64,000 nt of DNA from Allosalinactinospora lopnorensis (lineage in GTDB: Bacteria > Actinomycetota > Actinomycetes > Streptosporangiales > Streptosporangiaceae), in NCBI RefSeq assembly GCF_000981225.1, contig NZ_LAJC01000012.1, positions 24,001 through 88,000 of the forward strand, read 5' to 3'. Shown in pieces: positions 47,165 to 55,784 of this stretch. The translations under genes were made by a program, and so were the position numbers. The notes under the pieces were generated by a model. That model was not told the origin of the DNA. It saw only the letters and a program-made list of their open reading frames with translations, and made no database searches. How positions within the stretch are numbered: the stretch's first letter is position 1; each line of letters starts with the position of its first letter.

Positions 47165-47241
47165 TCACACCCTGACCTCCCACTAGCGGTTACTGTGCGG
47201 TAAAACGGTGGTTCCGAGCACCAACCACTGTTGGAGAAACC

Positions 47242-48789
47242 ATGCTCAACCTGTCCGTACTGCTGGAAGACGGCGCGCGTAACGTCCCCGAGCGCGAATG
47301 CGTGGTCTATGGGGATCTGCGGCTGAGCTACTCCCGGGTCGACTCGACCGCCAACCAGGTCGCGGCCCTACTGGTCTCGCGGGGTGTCCAGCCCGGCGAC
47401 AAGGTCGCGCTCGCGTGCCCGAACGCTCCGTACTTCCCCTTCGTCTACTTCGGCGCGCTCAAGGCCGGCGCGGTCGTCGTTCCGTTGAACGTTCTCCTCA
47501 CCGCATCCGAGATCGCCTACCACCTGCACGACTCCGAGGCCAAGGTGCTGTTCGCGTTCACCGGGACCCCCGAGCTGCCGCTGGGTGAGCGCGCGTTCCA
47601 GGCGTTCAACGAGGTCGAGACGTGTGAGACCTACATCGACCTGCCCGCCGCCACCGGCGCCACCGAATCCGCGATCGACGGCGCCGAAACGTTCTGGACG
47701 GCGCTCGACGGCCAACCAGGCGAGTTCGAGAGCGTGCGCACCGAGGCCGACGACACCGCGGTGATCATCTACACCAGCGGCACCACCGGCAAACCCAAGG
47801 GCGCCCAGCTCACCCACAACAACCTGCTCTACAACGCTGTCTGCTCGAACAACCTGTTCGAGCGCTCCCCCGACGGGGTGGACACGTTCCTCACGGTGCT
47901 CCCGCTGTTCCACATCTTCGGCCAGACCGTGATGATGAACACCGCGCTGTCCCGGCACGGCACGCTCATCCTGCAGGCGCGCTTCGACGGCGACGAGGCC
48001 CTCTCCCTCATGGAGAGGGAGGGCGTCACGATCTTCGCGGGGGTGCCCACCATGTACTGGGGCCTGCTCGGCGCCCAGGGCGAGCACGACCTGGAGGCCA
48101 TCCGCCGCAAACTGAGCACCGCGGTCTCCGGCGGGTCCGCTCTGCCCGCGGAGCTGAGCAGGAAGGTCACGGAGAAGTTCGGCGTCGAGATCAAGGAGGG
48201 CTACGGACTCTCCGAGACGTCGCCGGTCGCGTCGTTCAACGATCCCAGAGTGGGAGCCAGGCCGGGCTCGATCGGCCGGCCCATCTGGGGTGTCGAGATG
48301 AAGCTCGTCGACGACGACTTCAAGGAGATCGAGGGCAACGGCCCCGGCGAGATCGCGATACGCGGGCACAACGTGATGAAGGGGTACCACAACCGCCCCG
48401 ACGCCAACGCGGAGGTGCTGCAGAACGGCTGGTTCCGCACCGGTGACGTCGCCCACCGCGATGACGACGGCTTCTACTTCATCGTGGACCGGGCCAAGGA
48501 CATGATCATCCGTGGCGGCTACAACGTCTACCCCCGCGAGGTGGAAGAAGTGCTGATGACGCACCCCGAGGTCAGCCTCGCCGCCGTGGTGGGTGTGCCG
48601 CACGAGACCCACGGCGAGGAGGTCAAGGCCTTCGTCATCCCCGAAAAGGGCTCCTCCCTCACCGAGGATCAGGTCGTCGACTGGACCAAGGAGCGCCTGG
48701 CCGGCTACAAGTACCCCCGCCTGGTGGAACTCCGCGACACTCTGCCGATGACCGCCACCGGAAAGATCCTCAAGCGCGAACTGCGTTGA
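47242..48789 (+). CDS. Long-chain fatty acyl-CoA ligase (FadD-like)
   Basis: 515 residues of the AMP-forming ligase family. The ATP-binding motif IIYTSGTTGKPKGA lies near residue 175, the GYGLSETSP motif near 320, the hinge (FYFIVDRAKDMIIRGGYNVYP) near 415-435 and the C-terminal lysine motif (TATGKILKREL) at the end. The family activates carboxylic acids, mostly fatty acids, to CoA thioesters. Chain length cannot be read from sequence. ATG at 47242 follows GGAG by 5 bases. It is a single-gene unit. Confidence 0.88.
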   Translation: MLNLSVLLEDGARNVPERECVVYGDLRLSYSRVDSTANQVAALLVSRGVQPGDKVALACPNAPYFPFVYFGALKAGAVVVPLNVLLTASEIAYHLHDSEAKVLFAFTGTPELPLGERAFQAFNEVETCETYIDLPAATGATESAIDGAETFWTALDGQPGEFESVRTEADDTAVIIYTSGTTGKPKGAQLTHNNLLYNAVCSNNLFERSPDGVDTFLTVLPLFHIFGQTVMMNTALSRHGTLILQARFDGDEALSLMEREGVTIFAGVPTMYWGLLGAQGEHDLEAIRRKLSTAVSGGSALPAELSRKVTEKFGVEIKEGYGLSETSPVASFNDPRVGARPGSIGRPIWGVEMKLVDDDFKEIEGNGPGEIAIRGHNVMKGYHNRPDANAEVLQNGWFRTGDVAHRDDDGFYFIVDRAKDMIIRGGYNVYPREVEEVLMTHPEVSLAAVVGVPHETHGEEVKAFVIPEKGSSLTEDQVVDWTKERLAGYKYPRLVELRDTLPMTATGKILKRELR

Positions 48790-48879
48790 GAAAAGGGGGC
48801 GCGTGCGGCGGCGCGACCAGCGGAGCAGGCGGCGGCCGGGACGTTCCGCCTCTCCCGCGCACCGCCGCGCGCGTGGCGC

Positions 48880-49128
48880 TCAGGACAGCGGCTTCCACAG
48901 CGAGTCGCACACGGTGCACCGGAACTCGATCCGCTTCCCGCAGGTCTTGCAGTGCGGTCCGGGACTGTAGTCGTCCAGGTGGTCGGCGTGCCTGTCGGCG
49001 AAGAACCGCAGGTCCACGCACACGTTGCACCGTATCCGGACGTTCGTGGGACTTTTCGGCCACGGCTGGTCCGGCTCGATCGGGTGCTCGTGGACGTCGG
49101 CGTCCATCTCTTGCTCCCCACGCCGCAT
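48880..49128 (-). CDS. Small zinc-ribbon protein
   Basis: 82 residues with three CxxC knuckles (CNVC, CKTCGKR, CTVC), so it likely binds zinc. The start is either ATG 49128, 6 bases after the upstream stop, or ATG 49107 with GGGGAG 6 bases before it. It is the last gene of the hexosaminidase transporter operon by position, which may be coincidental. No function is known. Confidence 0.65.
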   Translation of the reverse strand: MRRGEQEMDADVHEHPIEPDQPWPKSPTNVRIRCNVCVDLRFFADRHADHLDDYSPGPHCKTCGKRIEFRCTVCDSLWKPLS

Positions 49129-49134
49129 TTCAGA

Positions 49135-50190
49135 TCACCTCTCCCGCGCTCCGCCTCGCTGGTCAAGACTCTCAGCACGCAGCGCGCTCAGAGAACCGAC
49201 CCGCGCGGCGGCCTCGGCAAGGCGGCCACGGGGAACGGTGCCGCGCTCGACGGCGTCGAGCAGTCCGTCCCGGGCCGCCCGGAACATCGCCTCCCCCGAG
49301 TACCCGGCGGTCTGCGGGTTGCCGAGGCAGAGCAGGTCGGCGCCCGCGGACAGCGCGGCGACAGCGCCGCGGGCGATGCCCTCCAAGGGATCCGGCGCAC
49401 CCGTGAAGTGCGTCATGGCGCGCATGTCCAGAGCGTCGGTGACGGCCGCCCCGGTGAACCCCAGTTCCGCGCGGAGCAGCGCATAGCAGCGGGGTGATGC
49501 GCTGGCCGGTGCCCCGTCCAGCGCGGGGATCCGGATGTGGCCGGGCATCACCAGGTCCACTCCCGCCCCGACGGCGGCGGCGAAGGGGGCGAGCTCCCGC
49601 TCGTGCAGGGTGGCCAGGTCGATGTCGATCACCGGGAGGGCCAGGTGCGAATCGGTCCTGGTGTCGCCGTGCCCCGGAAAGTGTTTGGCGGTGGCCGCGA
49701 CGCCCGCCGCGTGCAGACCCGCGACGAAGGCCGCCCCGTGGCGGGTGACCGTCCCCACGTCGGCCCCGAAGGAACGCACCCCGATGACGGGGTTGGCCGG
49801 GTCGACGTTCACGTCCACGACCGGGGCGAGCGCGATGTCGATTCCGACCGAGCGCAGCTCGCGCCCCATGGCCTCGGCGACGTCGCGGGTGCGCGCGGCG
49901 TCGCCGCCCGTGCCGAGCTCACTGTGGCCCGGGTAGCGGGAACCGTTCGCCGCGTGCAGCCGGCTGACGGTGCCTCCCTCCTCGTCGCAGGCGATCAGCA
50001 GGTCCGGGCGCAGTCCGTGCAGGTCCGCCGACAGCCGGGCCGGGTCCCCCGCGAGATTGGGGGCGAAGTACACGACCGCGCCGAGTCTGCTCTCGATCGC
50101 GCGGGCCAGCCAGGAGGGGACGGAGGTCCCGGAGAAGCCCGGCATGAGTACCGAATGGACCAGCCGCACCACCTCGGGATCACGGCGCAT
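49135..50190 (-). CDS. Glycoside hydrolase family 3, NagZ-like beta-N-acetylhexosaminidase
   Basis: 351 residues, single-domain GH3. The NagZ-type loop KHFPGHGDTRTDSH carries the His-Asp catalytic pair, and AVTDALDMRAM carries the nucleophile Asp. There is no signal peptide, so it acts in the cytosol, presumably on a disaccharide imported by the preceding transporter. ATG at 50190 follows GAAGGGG; GTG at 50199 overlaps the permease stop and is the alternative. The coupling suggests N-acetylglucosamine-containing sugars (cell-wall or chitin fragments). Confidence 0.85.
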   Translation of the reverse strand: MRRDPEVVRLVHSVLMPGFSGTSVPSWLARAIESRLGAVVYFAPNLAGDPARLSADLHGLRPDLLIACDEEGGTVSRLHAANGSRYPGHSELGTGGDAARTRDVAEAMGRELRSVGIDIALAPVVDVNVDPANPVIGVRSFGADVGTVTRHGAAFVAGLHAAGVAATAKHFPGHGDTRTDSHLALPVIDIDLATLHERELAPFAAAVGAGVDLVMPGHIRIPALDGAPASASPRCYALLRAELGFTGAAVTDALDMRAMTHFTGAPDPLEGIARGAVAALSAGADLLCLGNPQTAGYSGEAMFRAARDGLLDAVERGTVPRGRLAEAAARVGSLSALRAESLDQRGGARER

Positions 50191-50195
50191 GTCGC

Positions 50196-51047
50196 TCACC
50201 CCTTCACCGCCCCTTGCACCAGCCCGGACACCAGGCCGCGCTGCACCGCCAGGAAGAACAGCATCACCGGCAGCGTGATGATCGTCGAGGCCGCCATCAT
50301 GGCTCCCCAGTCGGTCGTGTACTGGCCGAAGAACTGCCGCAGTCCCACCGCGACCGTGTACTTGTCGCCCTCGTTCAGGAAGGTCAGCGCGAGGATGAAC
50401 TCGTTCCAGGCCACGATGAACGAGAAGATCCCGGTGGCCACCAGTCCGGGGGCCACCAGTGGGAACAGCACCGACCAGAACATCCGCCCCCAGGAGGCCC
50501 CGTCGATGTAGGCGGCCTCCTCGACCTCGACCGGTACCGCCGCGACGAACCCCCGCAGCATCCAGACGGCGAAGGGGACGGACAGCGCGATGTAGACGAT
50601 GCTCAGCCCGATCAGCGAGTTGAGCATCTGCAAGTCGCGCACCTGCAGAAACAGCGGAATGACCAGGGCTTCGAGCGGGACCATCTGCACGACGAGCACC
50701 ATGACCAGAATGGAGGTGCGCATCCGGAACCGGAAGCGCGCCACGGCGGTGGCGGCGAGCAGTGCCAGCACGCAACTGCCCAGTACGGTGATCAGCGCGA
50801 CGACCAGCGAGTTCCGCAGGTACAGCAGGAACCCGGCCTCGGTCAGCACGTAGTGGAACGTCTCCAGGGTCAGCGCCTCGGGCAGCAGTACATCGGTTCC
50901 GCTGCCGGTCTGCACCGAGACCGAACTGGCCACCATGAAGTAGGCGGGGAACAGGGTGAAGAACAGCACCCCGGCGACCGCCGCCCACGTGCCGACCGCC
51001 CTCCATCCGATCCGCGTTCGGGGCCGGCGGCGGGTCCGTACCGTCAT
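50196..51047 (-). CDS. Carbohydrate ABC transporter permease 2
   Basis: 283 residues, six predicted helices. The EAA loop is EEAAYIDGASWGRMFWSVLF, followed by the MalG-type WNEFILALTFL segment. The start ATG overlaps the end of permease 1 by 4 bases. The GH3 gene follows directly. No ATPase is encoded in this operon either. Confidence 0.87.
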   Translation of the reverse strand: MTVRTRRRPRTRIGWRAVGTWAAVAGVLFFTLFPAYFMVASSVSVQTGSGTDVLLPEALTLETFHYVLTEAGFLLYLRNSLVVALITVLGSCVLALLAATAVARFRFRMRTSILVMVLVVQMVPLEALVIPLFLQVRDLQMLNSLIGLSIVYIALSVPFAVWMLRGFVAAVPVEVEEAAYIDGASWGRMFWSVLFPLVAPGLVATGIFSFIVAWNEFILALTFLNEGDKYTVAVGLRQFFGQYTTDWGAMMAASTIITLPVMLFFLAVQRGLVSGLVQGAVKG

Positions 51048-52015
51048 CGCAGCTCCTCATCCCGGAACAGCGAACGCAGGTAGACGATGGTGATGACGAG
51101 CAGCATCAGGGTCAGCATCACGGCGATCGCCGATCCGAGCCCGTACTCCTGACGAGAGAAGGAGCGGATGTAGGACCACACCCCGAAGTTCAGCACCTCG
51201 GGGTTGGCGCCGGAACCGCCCGGCATCAGGTACACCTGCGCGAACACTTTGAAGTCCCAGATCGTGGAGAGGATGGTCACCACGGCGAACACGGGGCGGA
51301 TGGTGGGCACGGTGACGTGCCAGAACCGCTGCCATGCGGTCGCCCCGTCCAGCAGGGCCGCCTCGTACAGCTCGCGGGGGACGGTGAGCAGGCCGGCGAG
51401 CACGGTGACGGCGACGAACGGGAAGCCGTGGTGGATGATGTTCAGGGTGACGATCGCGTAGAACGACAGCCGCTCGGTGAACCAGTTGATGCCTTCCGGA
51501 CCGACCAGTCCGGCGGCCTGCAGCAGTTGGCGGACGATGCCGCGGTCGACGTCGAAGATCCAGACCCACACGTAGGTGCCGCTGACGGCCGGCATCGCCC
51601 AGGCGAGCATGATGCAGCTGATCACTGTGGTCCGCGCGATCCGCCCCAGCGTGCGGAGCAGCAACGCGACCAGGGTTCCGAAGACGACCGTCCCGCCGAC
51701 CGCGAACACGGCGAACACCACCGTGTTGGGCAGCGCCACCCGCCAGAGGTAGGGGTCGGTGAGCAGTTGGACATAGTTGCCGAACCCGATGTAGTCCGAC
51801 TCGCCGGAGACCACGTTGCTCAGGTCGTAGTCCTGGAAGGAGAGCAGCACCACCCGGAGCAGCGGGTAGAGCAGCAGGATCCCGATGACGAGGAGCGCGG
51901 GGAGCAGCAGGGTCCAGGGAAGCAGCCGCCTCCGGGCCCGCAGGGAAGCCCCGCGCCGGGATGGCCGGCGGCCGGCCGTCGAGGCGGCCGGCCGCGTGGC
52001 AACAGGGTCGCCCAC
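51044..52015 (-). CDS. Carbohydrate ABC transporter permease 1
   Basis: 323 residues with a short Arg-rich N-terminus and six helices. The EAA loop is YEAALLDGATAWQRFWHVTVP, typical of MalF-type permeases. GTG at 52015 lies 4 bases after the binding-protein stop, so the genes are tightly coupled. Confidence 0.87.
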   Translation of the reverse strand: MGDPVATRPAASTAGRRPSRRGASLRARRRLLPWTLLLPALLVIGILLLYPLLRVVLLSFQDYDLSNVVSGESDYIGFGNYVQLLTDPYLWRVALPNTVVFAVFAVGGTVVFGTLVALLLRTLGRIARTTVISCIMLAWAMPAVSGTYVWVWIFDVDRGIVRQLLQAAGLVGPEGINWFTERLSFYAIVTLNIIHHGFPFVAVTVLAGLLTVPRELYEAALLDGATAWQRFWHVTVPTIRPVFAVVTILSTIWDFKVFAQVYLMPGGSGANPEVLNFGVWSYIRSFSRQEYGLGSAIAVMLTLMLLVITIVYLRSLFRDEELR

Positions 52016-52019
52016 GTGC

Positions 52020-53285
52020 TCAGGAACCTTCGTTGAGTGTCTCTTCGACGTCCTGCGCCGCCGCGGCCGCGGCCTCGTCGACAGTGGACCGCTCGTCGAG
52101 GATGGCCTGCAGCATGGTGGGCAGGGTCTGGTCGCCTTCGATCTTGCCCCAGTTCTCGCTCACCGGGACGGTCGTACCGGCCTCGCTCATCTGTTCCGCG
52201 AACGGCTGCACGAGCGGGTCGTCGGACTCGGTGTAGGGGTCGAGCTGCTCCTGGGTGCCGGGGAAGTACGTGGTGTCCTCGGACCAGCGCTGCATGTTCT
52301 CCTCACTGGTCAGCAGCTCGATGAAGGTCCAGGCCAGGTCCTCGTCGTCGGCGCCGCTCATGACCGACAGGTGGGAGCCGCCGAGGAAGGACGGGCTCGT
52401 CCCGCCGTCGGGCCCCGGGACCGGGAACGCGCCGATGTTGCCCTCCAGCTCCTCGTTGCCCTCCAGGATGGCCGCCGGGGTCCAGCTGCCGGAGATCATC
52501 ATCGCGACGTTCCCGTCGATGAAGTTGTCCTGGAGATCCGTCTCCAGCCAGGTCGTCGCCCCAGTGGTCGAGGTTCCGTCCTCCAGGGCGAGGTCGGTGT
52601 AGAAGGAGAGGCCTTCGCGCGCCTCGGCGCTGTCAAGGCCGGCGGTCCAGGTGCCGCCCTCCTCCTGCACGGCGATGTCCCCGCCGTTCCCCCAGATGAA
52701 CGGTGTCATCTGGTGCATGGCCCCGCCGGCGATCGGGAAGGCGGTCATGTCCTCCTTCTCCTCGGCGATCGTCACGGCGACATCGCGCAGCTCCTCCCAG
52801 TCCTCCGGCTCTTCGAGGTCGAGCTCCTCGAAGACGTCGGTGCGGTACACGATGGAGCGCACGCCCGCGTACCACGGAACGCCGTACAGCCGGCCGTCGA
52901 GCTGCCCGGCCTCCACCAGGCCGTCGACGTAGTGGTCCGTATCCCCTACGCGGTCGGTGACGTCGACGAGCCCGCCGGCGGCGGCGAACTCGGGCGTCCA
53001 CGTGGTTCCCACTTCGGCGACATCGGGCATGGTGTCGCCCGCCATGGCCGTGACGAACTGGTCGTGCGCGTCGGCCCAGGGCTGGAACTCGACGGACACC
53101 TCGACCCCGGTCTCTTCTCGGAACTGCTCACCGATGTCCTCGAAGTACTCGGTCGCGTCGGGGTTGGTGCCTTCCATGATCCAGACCTCGAGTGTCCGGC
53201 CTTCTCCGCCGTCTCCGCATGCGGAGGCGACCAGGGCCACGACCGCGCTGAGCGCGGTGACAGACAAGGCGCGTGTGCGTGCCAT
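52020..53285 (-). CDS. Carbohydrate ABC transporter substrate-binding lipoprotein
   Basis: 421 residues. A signal peptide ends in the lipobox LVASAC (Cys23). The mature protein is a family 1 extracellular sugar-binding protein (TLEVWIMEGTNPDATEYFED, GVPWYAGVRSIVYRTDVFEE, FLGGSHLSVMSGADDEDLAW). It groups loosely with disaccharide and GlcNAc-type binding proteins. ATG at 53285 follows GGGAG by 8 bases; the frame is open to 53303 but without a site. It is the first gene of the operon. Confidence 0.87.
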   Translation of the reverse strand: MARTRALSVTALSAVVALVASACGDGGEGRTLEVWIMEGTNPDATEYFEDIGEQFREETGVEVSVEFQPWADAHDQFVTAMAGDTMPDVAEVGTTWTPEFAAAGGLVDVTDRVGDTDHYVDGLVEAGQLDGRLYGVPWYAGVRSIVYRTDVFEELDLEEPEDWEELRDVAVTIAEEKEDMTAFPIAGGAMHQMTPFIWGNGGDIAVQEEGGTWTAGLDSAEAREGLSFYTDLALEDGTSTTGATTWLETDLQDNFIDGNVAMMISGSWTPAAILEGNEELEGNIGAFPVPGPDGGTSPSFLGGSHLSVMSGADDEDLAWTFIELLTSEENMQRWSEDTTYFPGTQEQLDPYTESDDPLVQPFAEQMSEAGTTVPVSENWGKIEGDQTLPTMLQAILDERSTVDEAAAAAAQDVEETLNEGS

Positions 53286-53321
53286 CGGCGATCTCCCGTC
53301 CACTCACGATCCCGCCCGGTT

Positions 53322-53334
53322 GTAAGAAACTTAC
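53322..53334. promoter_or_regulatory. Palindromic operator before the sugar transporter operon
   Basis: GTAAG-AAA-CTTAC is a perfect 5-bp inverted repeat 37-49 bases upstream of the binding-protein ATG. A -10-like TGATAT (53342-53337, reverse strand) is beside it. The AAAC-centred shape resembles ROK-family sugar-repressor sites; that link is inference. Confidence 0.45.
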
Positions 53335-53652
53335 GCATATCACGGGCAGCTGTGAAGTAAACCACGCAAACATGCACTCCGCATGATTCCGGGCAGGGGC
53401 GGACCGGATGCGCTCCCGGGTCCGGTGGTGAAGACCGGGAGACCGGCCGTCCGACCCCGCGACCAGTATCGGCCGCCGCCAACAGCGGTCGCCGCCACGG
53501 TGCCGGCATCGCCGCGAAGTTGTTACCGATGGTCGTGCGTGAAAGCCCCGGCCCTTCGAGAGGGGGATGGAACGTGCCTTGAGCCTGCGGCGCGAGGGCG
53601 AGCGGGCGAAGACGGGCCCGCCCCGGTGCAGGCCGAAGAAGGACACCCGGCA
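53335..53652. other. Intergenic region containing possible IS-derived sequence
   Basis: No intact gene. A stretch near 53535-53580 (GAAAGCCCCGGCCCTTCGAG and GGGGGATGGAA after it) looks like a hairpin-bearing end of an IS200/IS605-type element. The promoter of the sugar transporter lies at the left edge. Confidence 0.4.
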
Positions 53653-53896
53653 GTGCAGGTGTGCTCGGCTTGCGGGACCACCGACGGCCCCAAGCCCTTG
53701 CACCTCCGGATAGAGGTGGGCGGAACTCGGGGCCGGGCATGAATGCGATGCCAACGCCGCACGCAACGTCCCCGGCCCGCCGGACGGGCGGACAGGCCGA
53801 CCGCCTCGCGAAGCGCTGATGAGAGCAGGGCGAAAGTCCCGGCGCAGCGCGTTGAAGCAGGAAGCCGCCGAAACGGTCAGCCGACCGCGGTAGGAA
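53653..53896 (+). pseudogene. Degenerate C-terminus of a TnpB (IS200/IS605 family)
   Basis: VQVCSACGTTDGPKPLHLR is the first half of the TnpB zinc ribbon. One frame over (from 53735) follows GHECDANAARNV, the normal HDRDVNAARNV end of the RuvC/zinc region, and then the usual variable tail (ALKQEAAETVSRPR). The second pair of cysteines is lost or replaced and the frame is broken, and no N-terminal RuvC part is present. TnpB is an RNA-guided nuclease ancestral to Cas12; this copy is inactive. Confidence 0.65.
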
Positions 53897-53927
53897 CCCC
53901 CGGCCCTCAGCCCGGGGAACACGTCAA
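53897..53927 (+). mobile_element. IS200/IS605-type right end with hairpin
   Basis: GGAA-like lead-in, a stem of CCCCGG (53898-53903) and CCGGGG (53912-53917), and a closing GTCAA match actinobacterial IS605-family right ends, which also form the 3' part of the TnpB guide RNA. It abuts the stop codon of the next gene, so the element probably inserted at that gene's end. Confidence 0.5.
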
Positions 53928-54373
53928 TCGTCCTGTCCCATGACGATGCGCAACGTCGAGATGAGTTCGGCCGGTTTGTAGACGGCCTGGCCGATCGCCG
54001 AGGAGAAGGCCGCGAGCATGTGCATGAACACCGTCGGATCGCCCCGGGTGAAACGCTCGGCCGTCTCCTTCTCACCCACCGAATGCGCCTCCCACGCCGT
54101 GACGACGGCGAACTCCACCTCAGGTGGCAGCAGATCGGCCACGGCCCGCGCGACGGCCTCGCGGGAGTCGGCGGGCTTCCACACCACCCCCGTCTCCTGT
54201 ACCCGGCGGGTCAGGAAGGAGGCGATGACCTTCAGTTCGGAGGTGACACCGTCCACATCGTCGGCGGCCTCGGCAGCCGCCCTCTCGATGGCGGCAGAAT
54301 CTTTGCGCACGTAGGCGTCGATCAGCGCGATCGCGGTCTGCTGGACGCCTTCTGCGTCATCGGTACCAGGCAT
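53924..54373 (-). CDS. Conserved actinobacterial protein of unknown function
   Basis: 149 residues, mostly helical, acidic, with no membrane segment. It begins with ALIDAYVRKDSAAIERAAAE and ends LISTLRIVMGQDD. I do not recognise a domain. ATG at 54373. Its stop codon lies inside the IS end at 53924-53926, so the last residues may have been altered by the insertion. Confidence 0.6.
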   Translation of the reverse strand: MPGTDDAEGVQQTAIALIDAYVRKDSAAIERAAAEAADDVDGVTSELKVIASFLTRRVQETGVVWKPADSREAVARAVADLLPPEVEFAVVTAWEAHSVGEKETAERFTRGDPTVFMHMLAAFSSAIGQAVYKPAELISTLRIVMGQDD

Positions 54374-54460
54374 GCCCCCATCATGCCCGGCTCGCCCCGG
54401 GAACCGGACCAGAACGCCGACCGCGTGGCCCGGCCCCGGAGCGGACCGGCGGCGCCGGCC

Positions 54461-55720
54461 TCAGGAGAAGTCCGGGCGGAGCGGCATGCGCGCGTCGGTG
54501 TCGTCGAGCTTGACGCCGAGGATCTGGTGCAACTGGACCACGTTCTTCTCGAAGCCGAGAGTGCACCCCGCCATGTAGAGCCGCCACACCCGCGCCGTGC
54601 CCTCGCCGACCTCCGCGACCGCCGCGTCCCAGTTGCGGTCGAGGTTGTCGCACCAGCGCCGCAGCGTCAGGGCGTAGTGCTCGCGGAGGTTCTCCTGGTG
54701 CCGGATCTCGAACCCGGCATGGTTCATCTCCGTCTGGAGCCGGCCCGGTCCTTCGAGCTCCCCGTCAGGGAACACGTAGCGGTTGATAACCCCGCCGGGC
54801 GTCATGGGCGGCAGGTCGTTGCGCGGGCGGGTGATGCAGTGGTTCAGCAGCCGCCCGCCCGGCTTGAGCTTGTCGTACAGCCCGGTGAAGTAGCCGGGCA
54901 GGTTCTTCTCCCCGATGTGCTCGGTCAGGCCGATGGAGCTGATCCGGTCGTAGATGCCGTCGGGAACGTCCCGGTAGTCCATGTGCCGGACCTCGGCCAG
55001 GTCCGAGAGCCCGTCCTGGGCGATCCACTTCTGCGCCCATTCCGCCTGCTCCTTGGACAGCGTGACCCCGAGCGCGCGCACACCGTACTCCCGCACGGCG
55101 TGCCGGACCATGCCGCCCCAGCCGCAGCCGACGTCCAGCAGCCGCATGCCCTCGCGCAGACCGAGCTTGCGCGCGACGAGGTCGTGCTTGCGGTACTGGG
55201 CCTGCTCCAGCGAGGTGTCCTCGGTGTCGAAGACGGCGCAGGTGTAGGTCATGGACGGGCCCAGCACCAGCTCGTAGAAGGCGTTGGAGACGTCGTAGTG
55301 GTGGTGGATCGCCTCGGCGTCCCGTCCCTTGGAGTGCCGCGTGCCGCGCCCGAACAACCGCGAACGGCGCACCTCCTGCGGGGGCGGCGAAACGCGGTTG
55401 ACGAACTTCACCCACCCGACGCTCTTGGCGATCTGCACCAGTTCCAGCGGTGACAGCTGGCGCCCCGTGCTGAGGGCGACATCGGAGGTGCGCTTCAGCG
55501 CGGTGTACATGTCGCCTTCGAGGTCGATGTGCCCCGACACGTAGGCCCGCGTGAGCCCCAGCGCGCCGGGGGCCTGGGCCAGGTAGTTCAGTGCCACCGG
55601 TGTCCGAACGACAAAGGTCACGTCGCTGTCCGGATCACCGGCGGTGCTGCCGTCATAGGCTCGGAACCGAACGGGCGCGTTGGCGCCGACGACGCGTTCG
55701 AAGATCTCCGCCAGCCGCAT
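54461..55720 (-). CDS. tmsB: CFA synthase-family methyltransferase, TmsB/BfaB (10-methyl fatty acid synthesis)
   Basis: 419 residues of the cyclopropane fatty acid synthase family. The SAM-binding motif LLDVGCGWGGM is near residue 195, and TLRRWCDNLDRNWDAAV and MAGCTLGFEKN mark the C-terminal end. In Mycobacterium and other actinomycetes a homologue paired with an FAD-dependent reductase adds a methyl group to oleoyl chains of phospholipids, giving 10-methylstearate (tuberculostearate). The pairing here with an FAD-binding protein 64 bases upstream supports that over cyclopropanation. ATG at 55720 has AAGGAA upstream. Confidence 0.83.
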   Translation of the reverse strand: MRLAEIFERVVGANAPVRFRAYDGSTAGDPDSDVTFVVRTPVALNYLAQAPGALGLTRAYVSGHIDLEGDMYTALKRTSDVALSTGRQLSPLELVQIAKSVGWVKFVNRVSPPPQEVRRSRLFGRGTRHSKGRDAEAIHHHYDVSNAFYELVLGPSMTYTCAVFDTEDTSLEQAQYRKHDLVARKLGLREGMRLLDVGCGWGGMVRHAVREYGVRALGVTLSKEQAEWAQKWIAQDGLSDLAEVRHMDYRDVPDGIYDRISSIGLTEHIGEKNLPGYFTGLYDKLKPGGRLLNHCITRPRNDLPPMTPGGVINRYVFPDGELEGPGRLQTEMNHAGFEIRHQENLREHYALTLRRWCDNLDRNWDAAVAEVGEGTARVWRLYMAGCTLGFEKNVVQLHQILGVKLDDTDARMPLRPDFS

Positions 55721-55784
55721 GATCGTTTCCTTCTCCCCTCTCCCCGCACGTCGCCCCTCCCCCCGGGTGGACGCGTACCATCCG

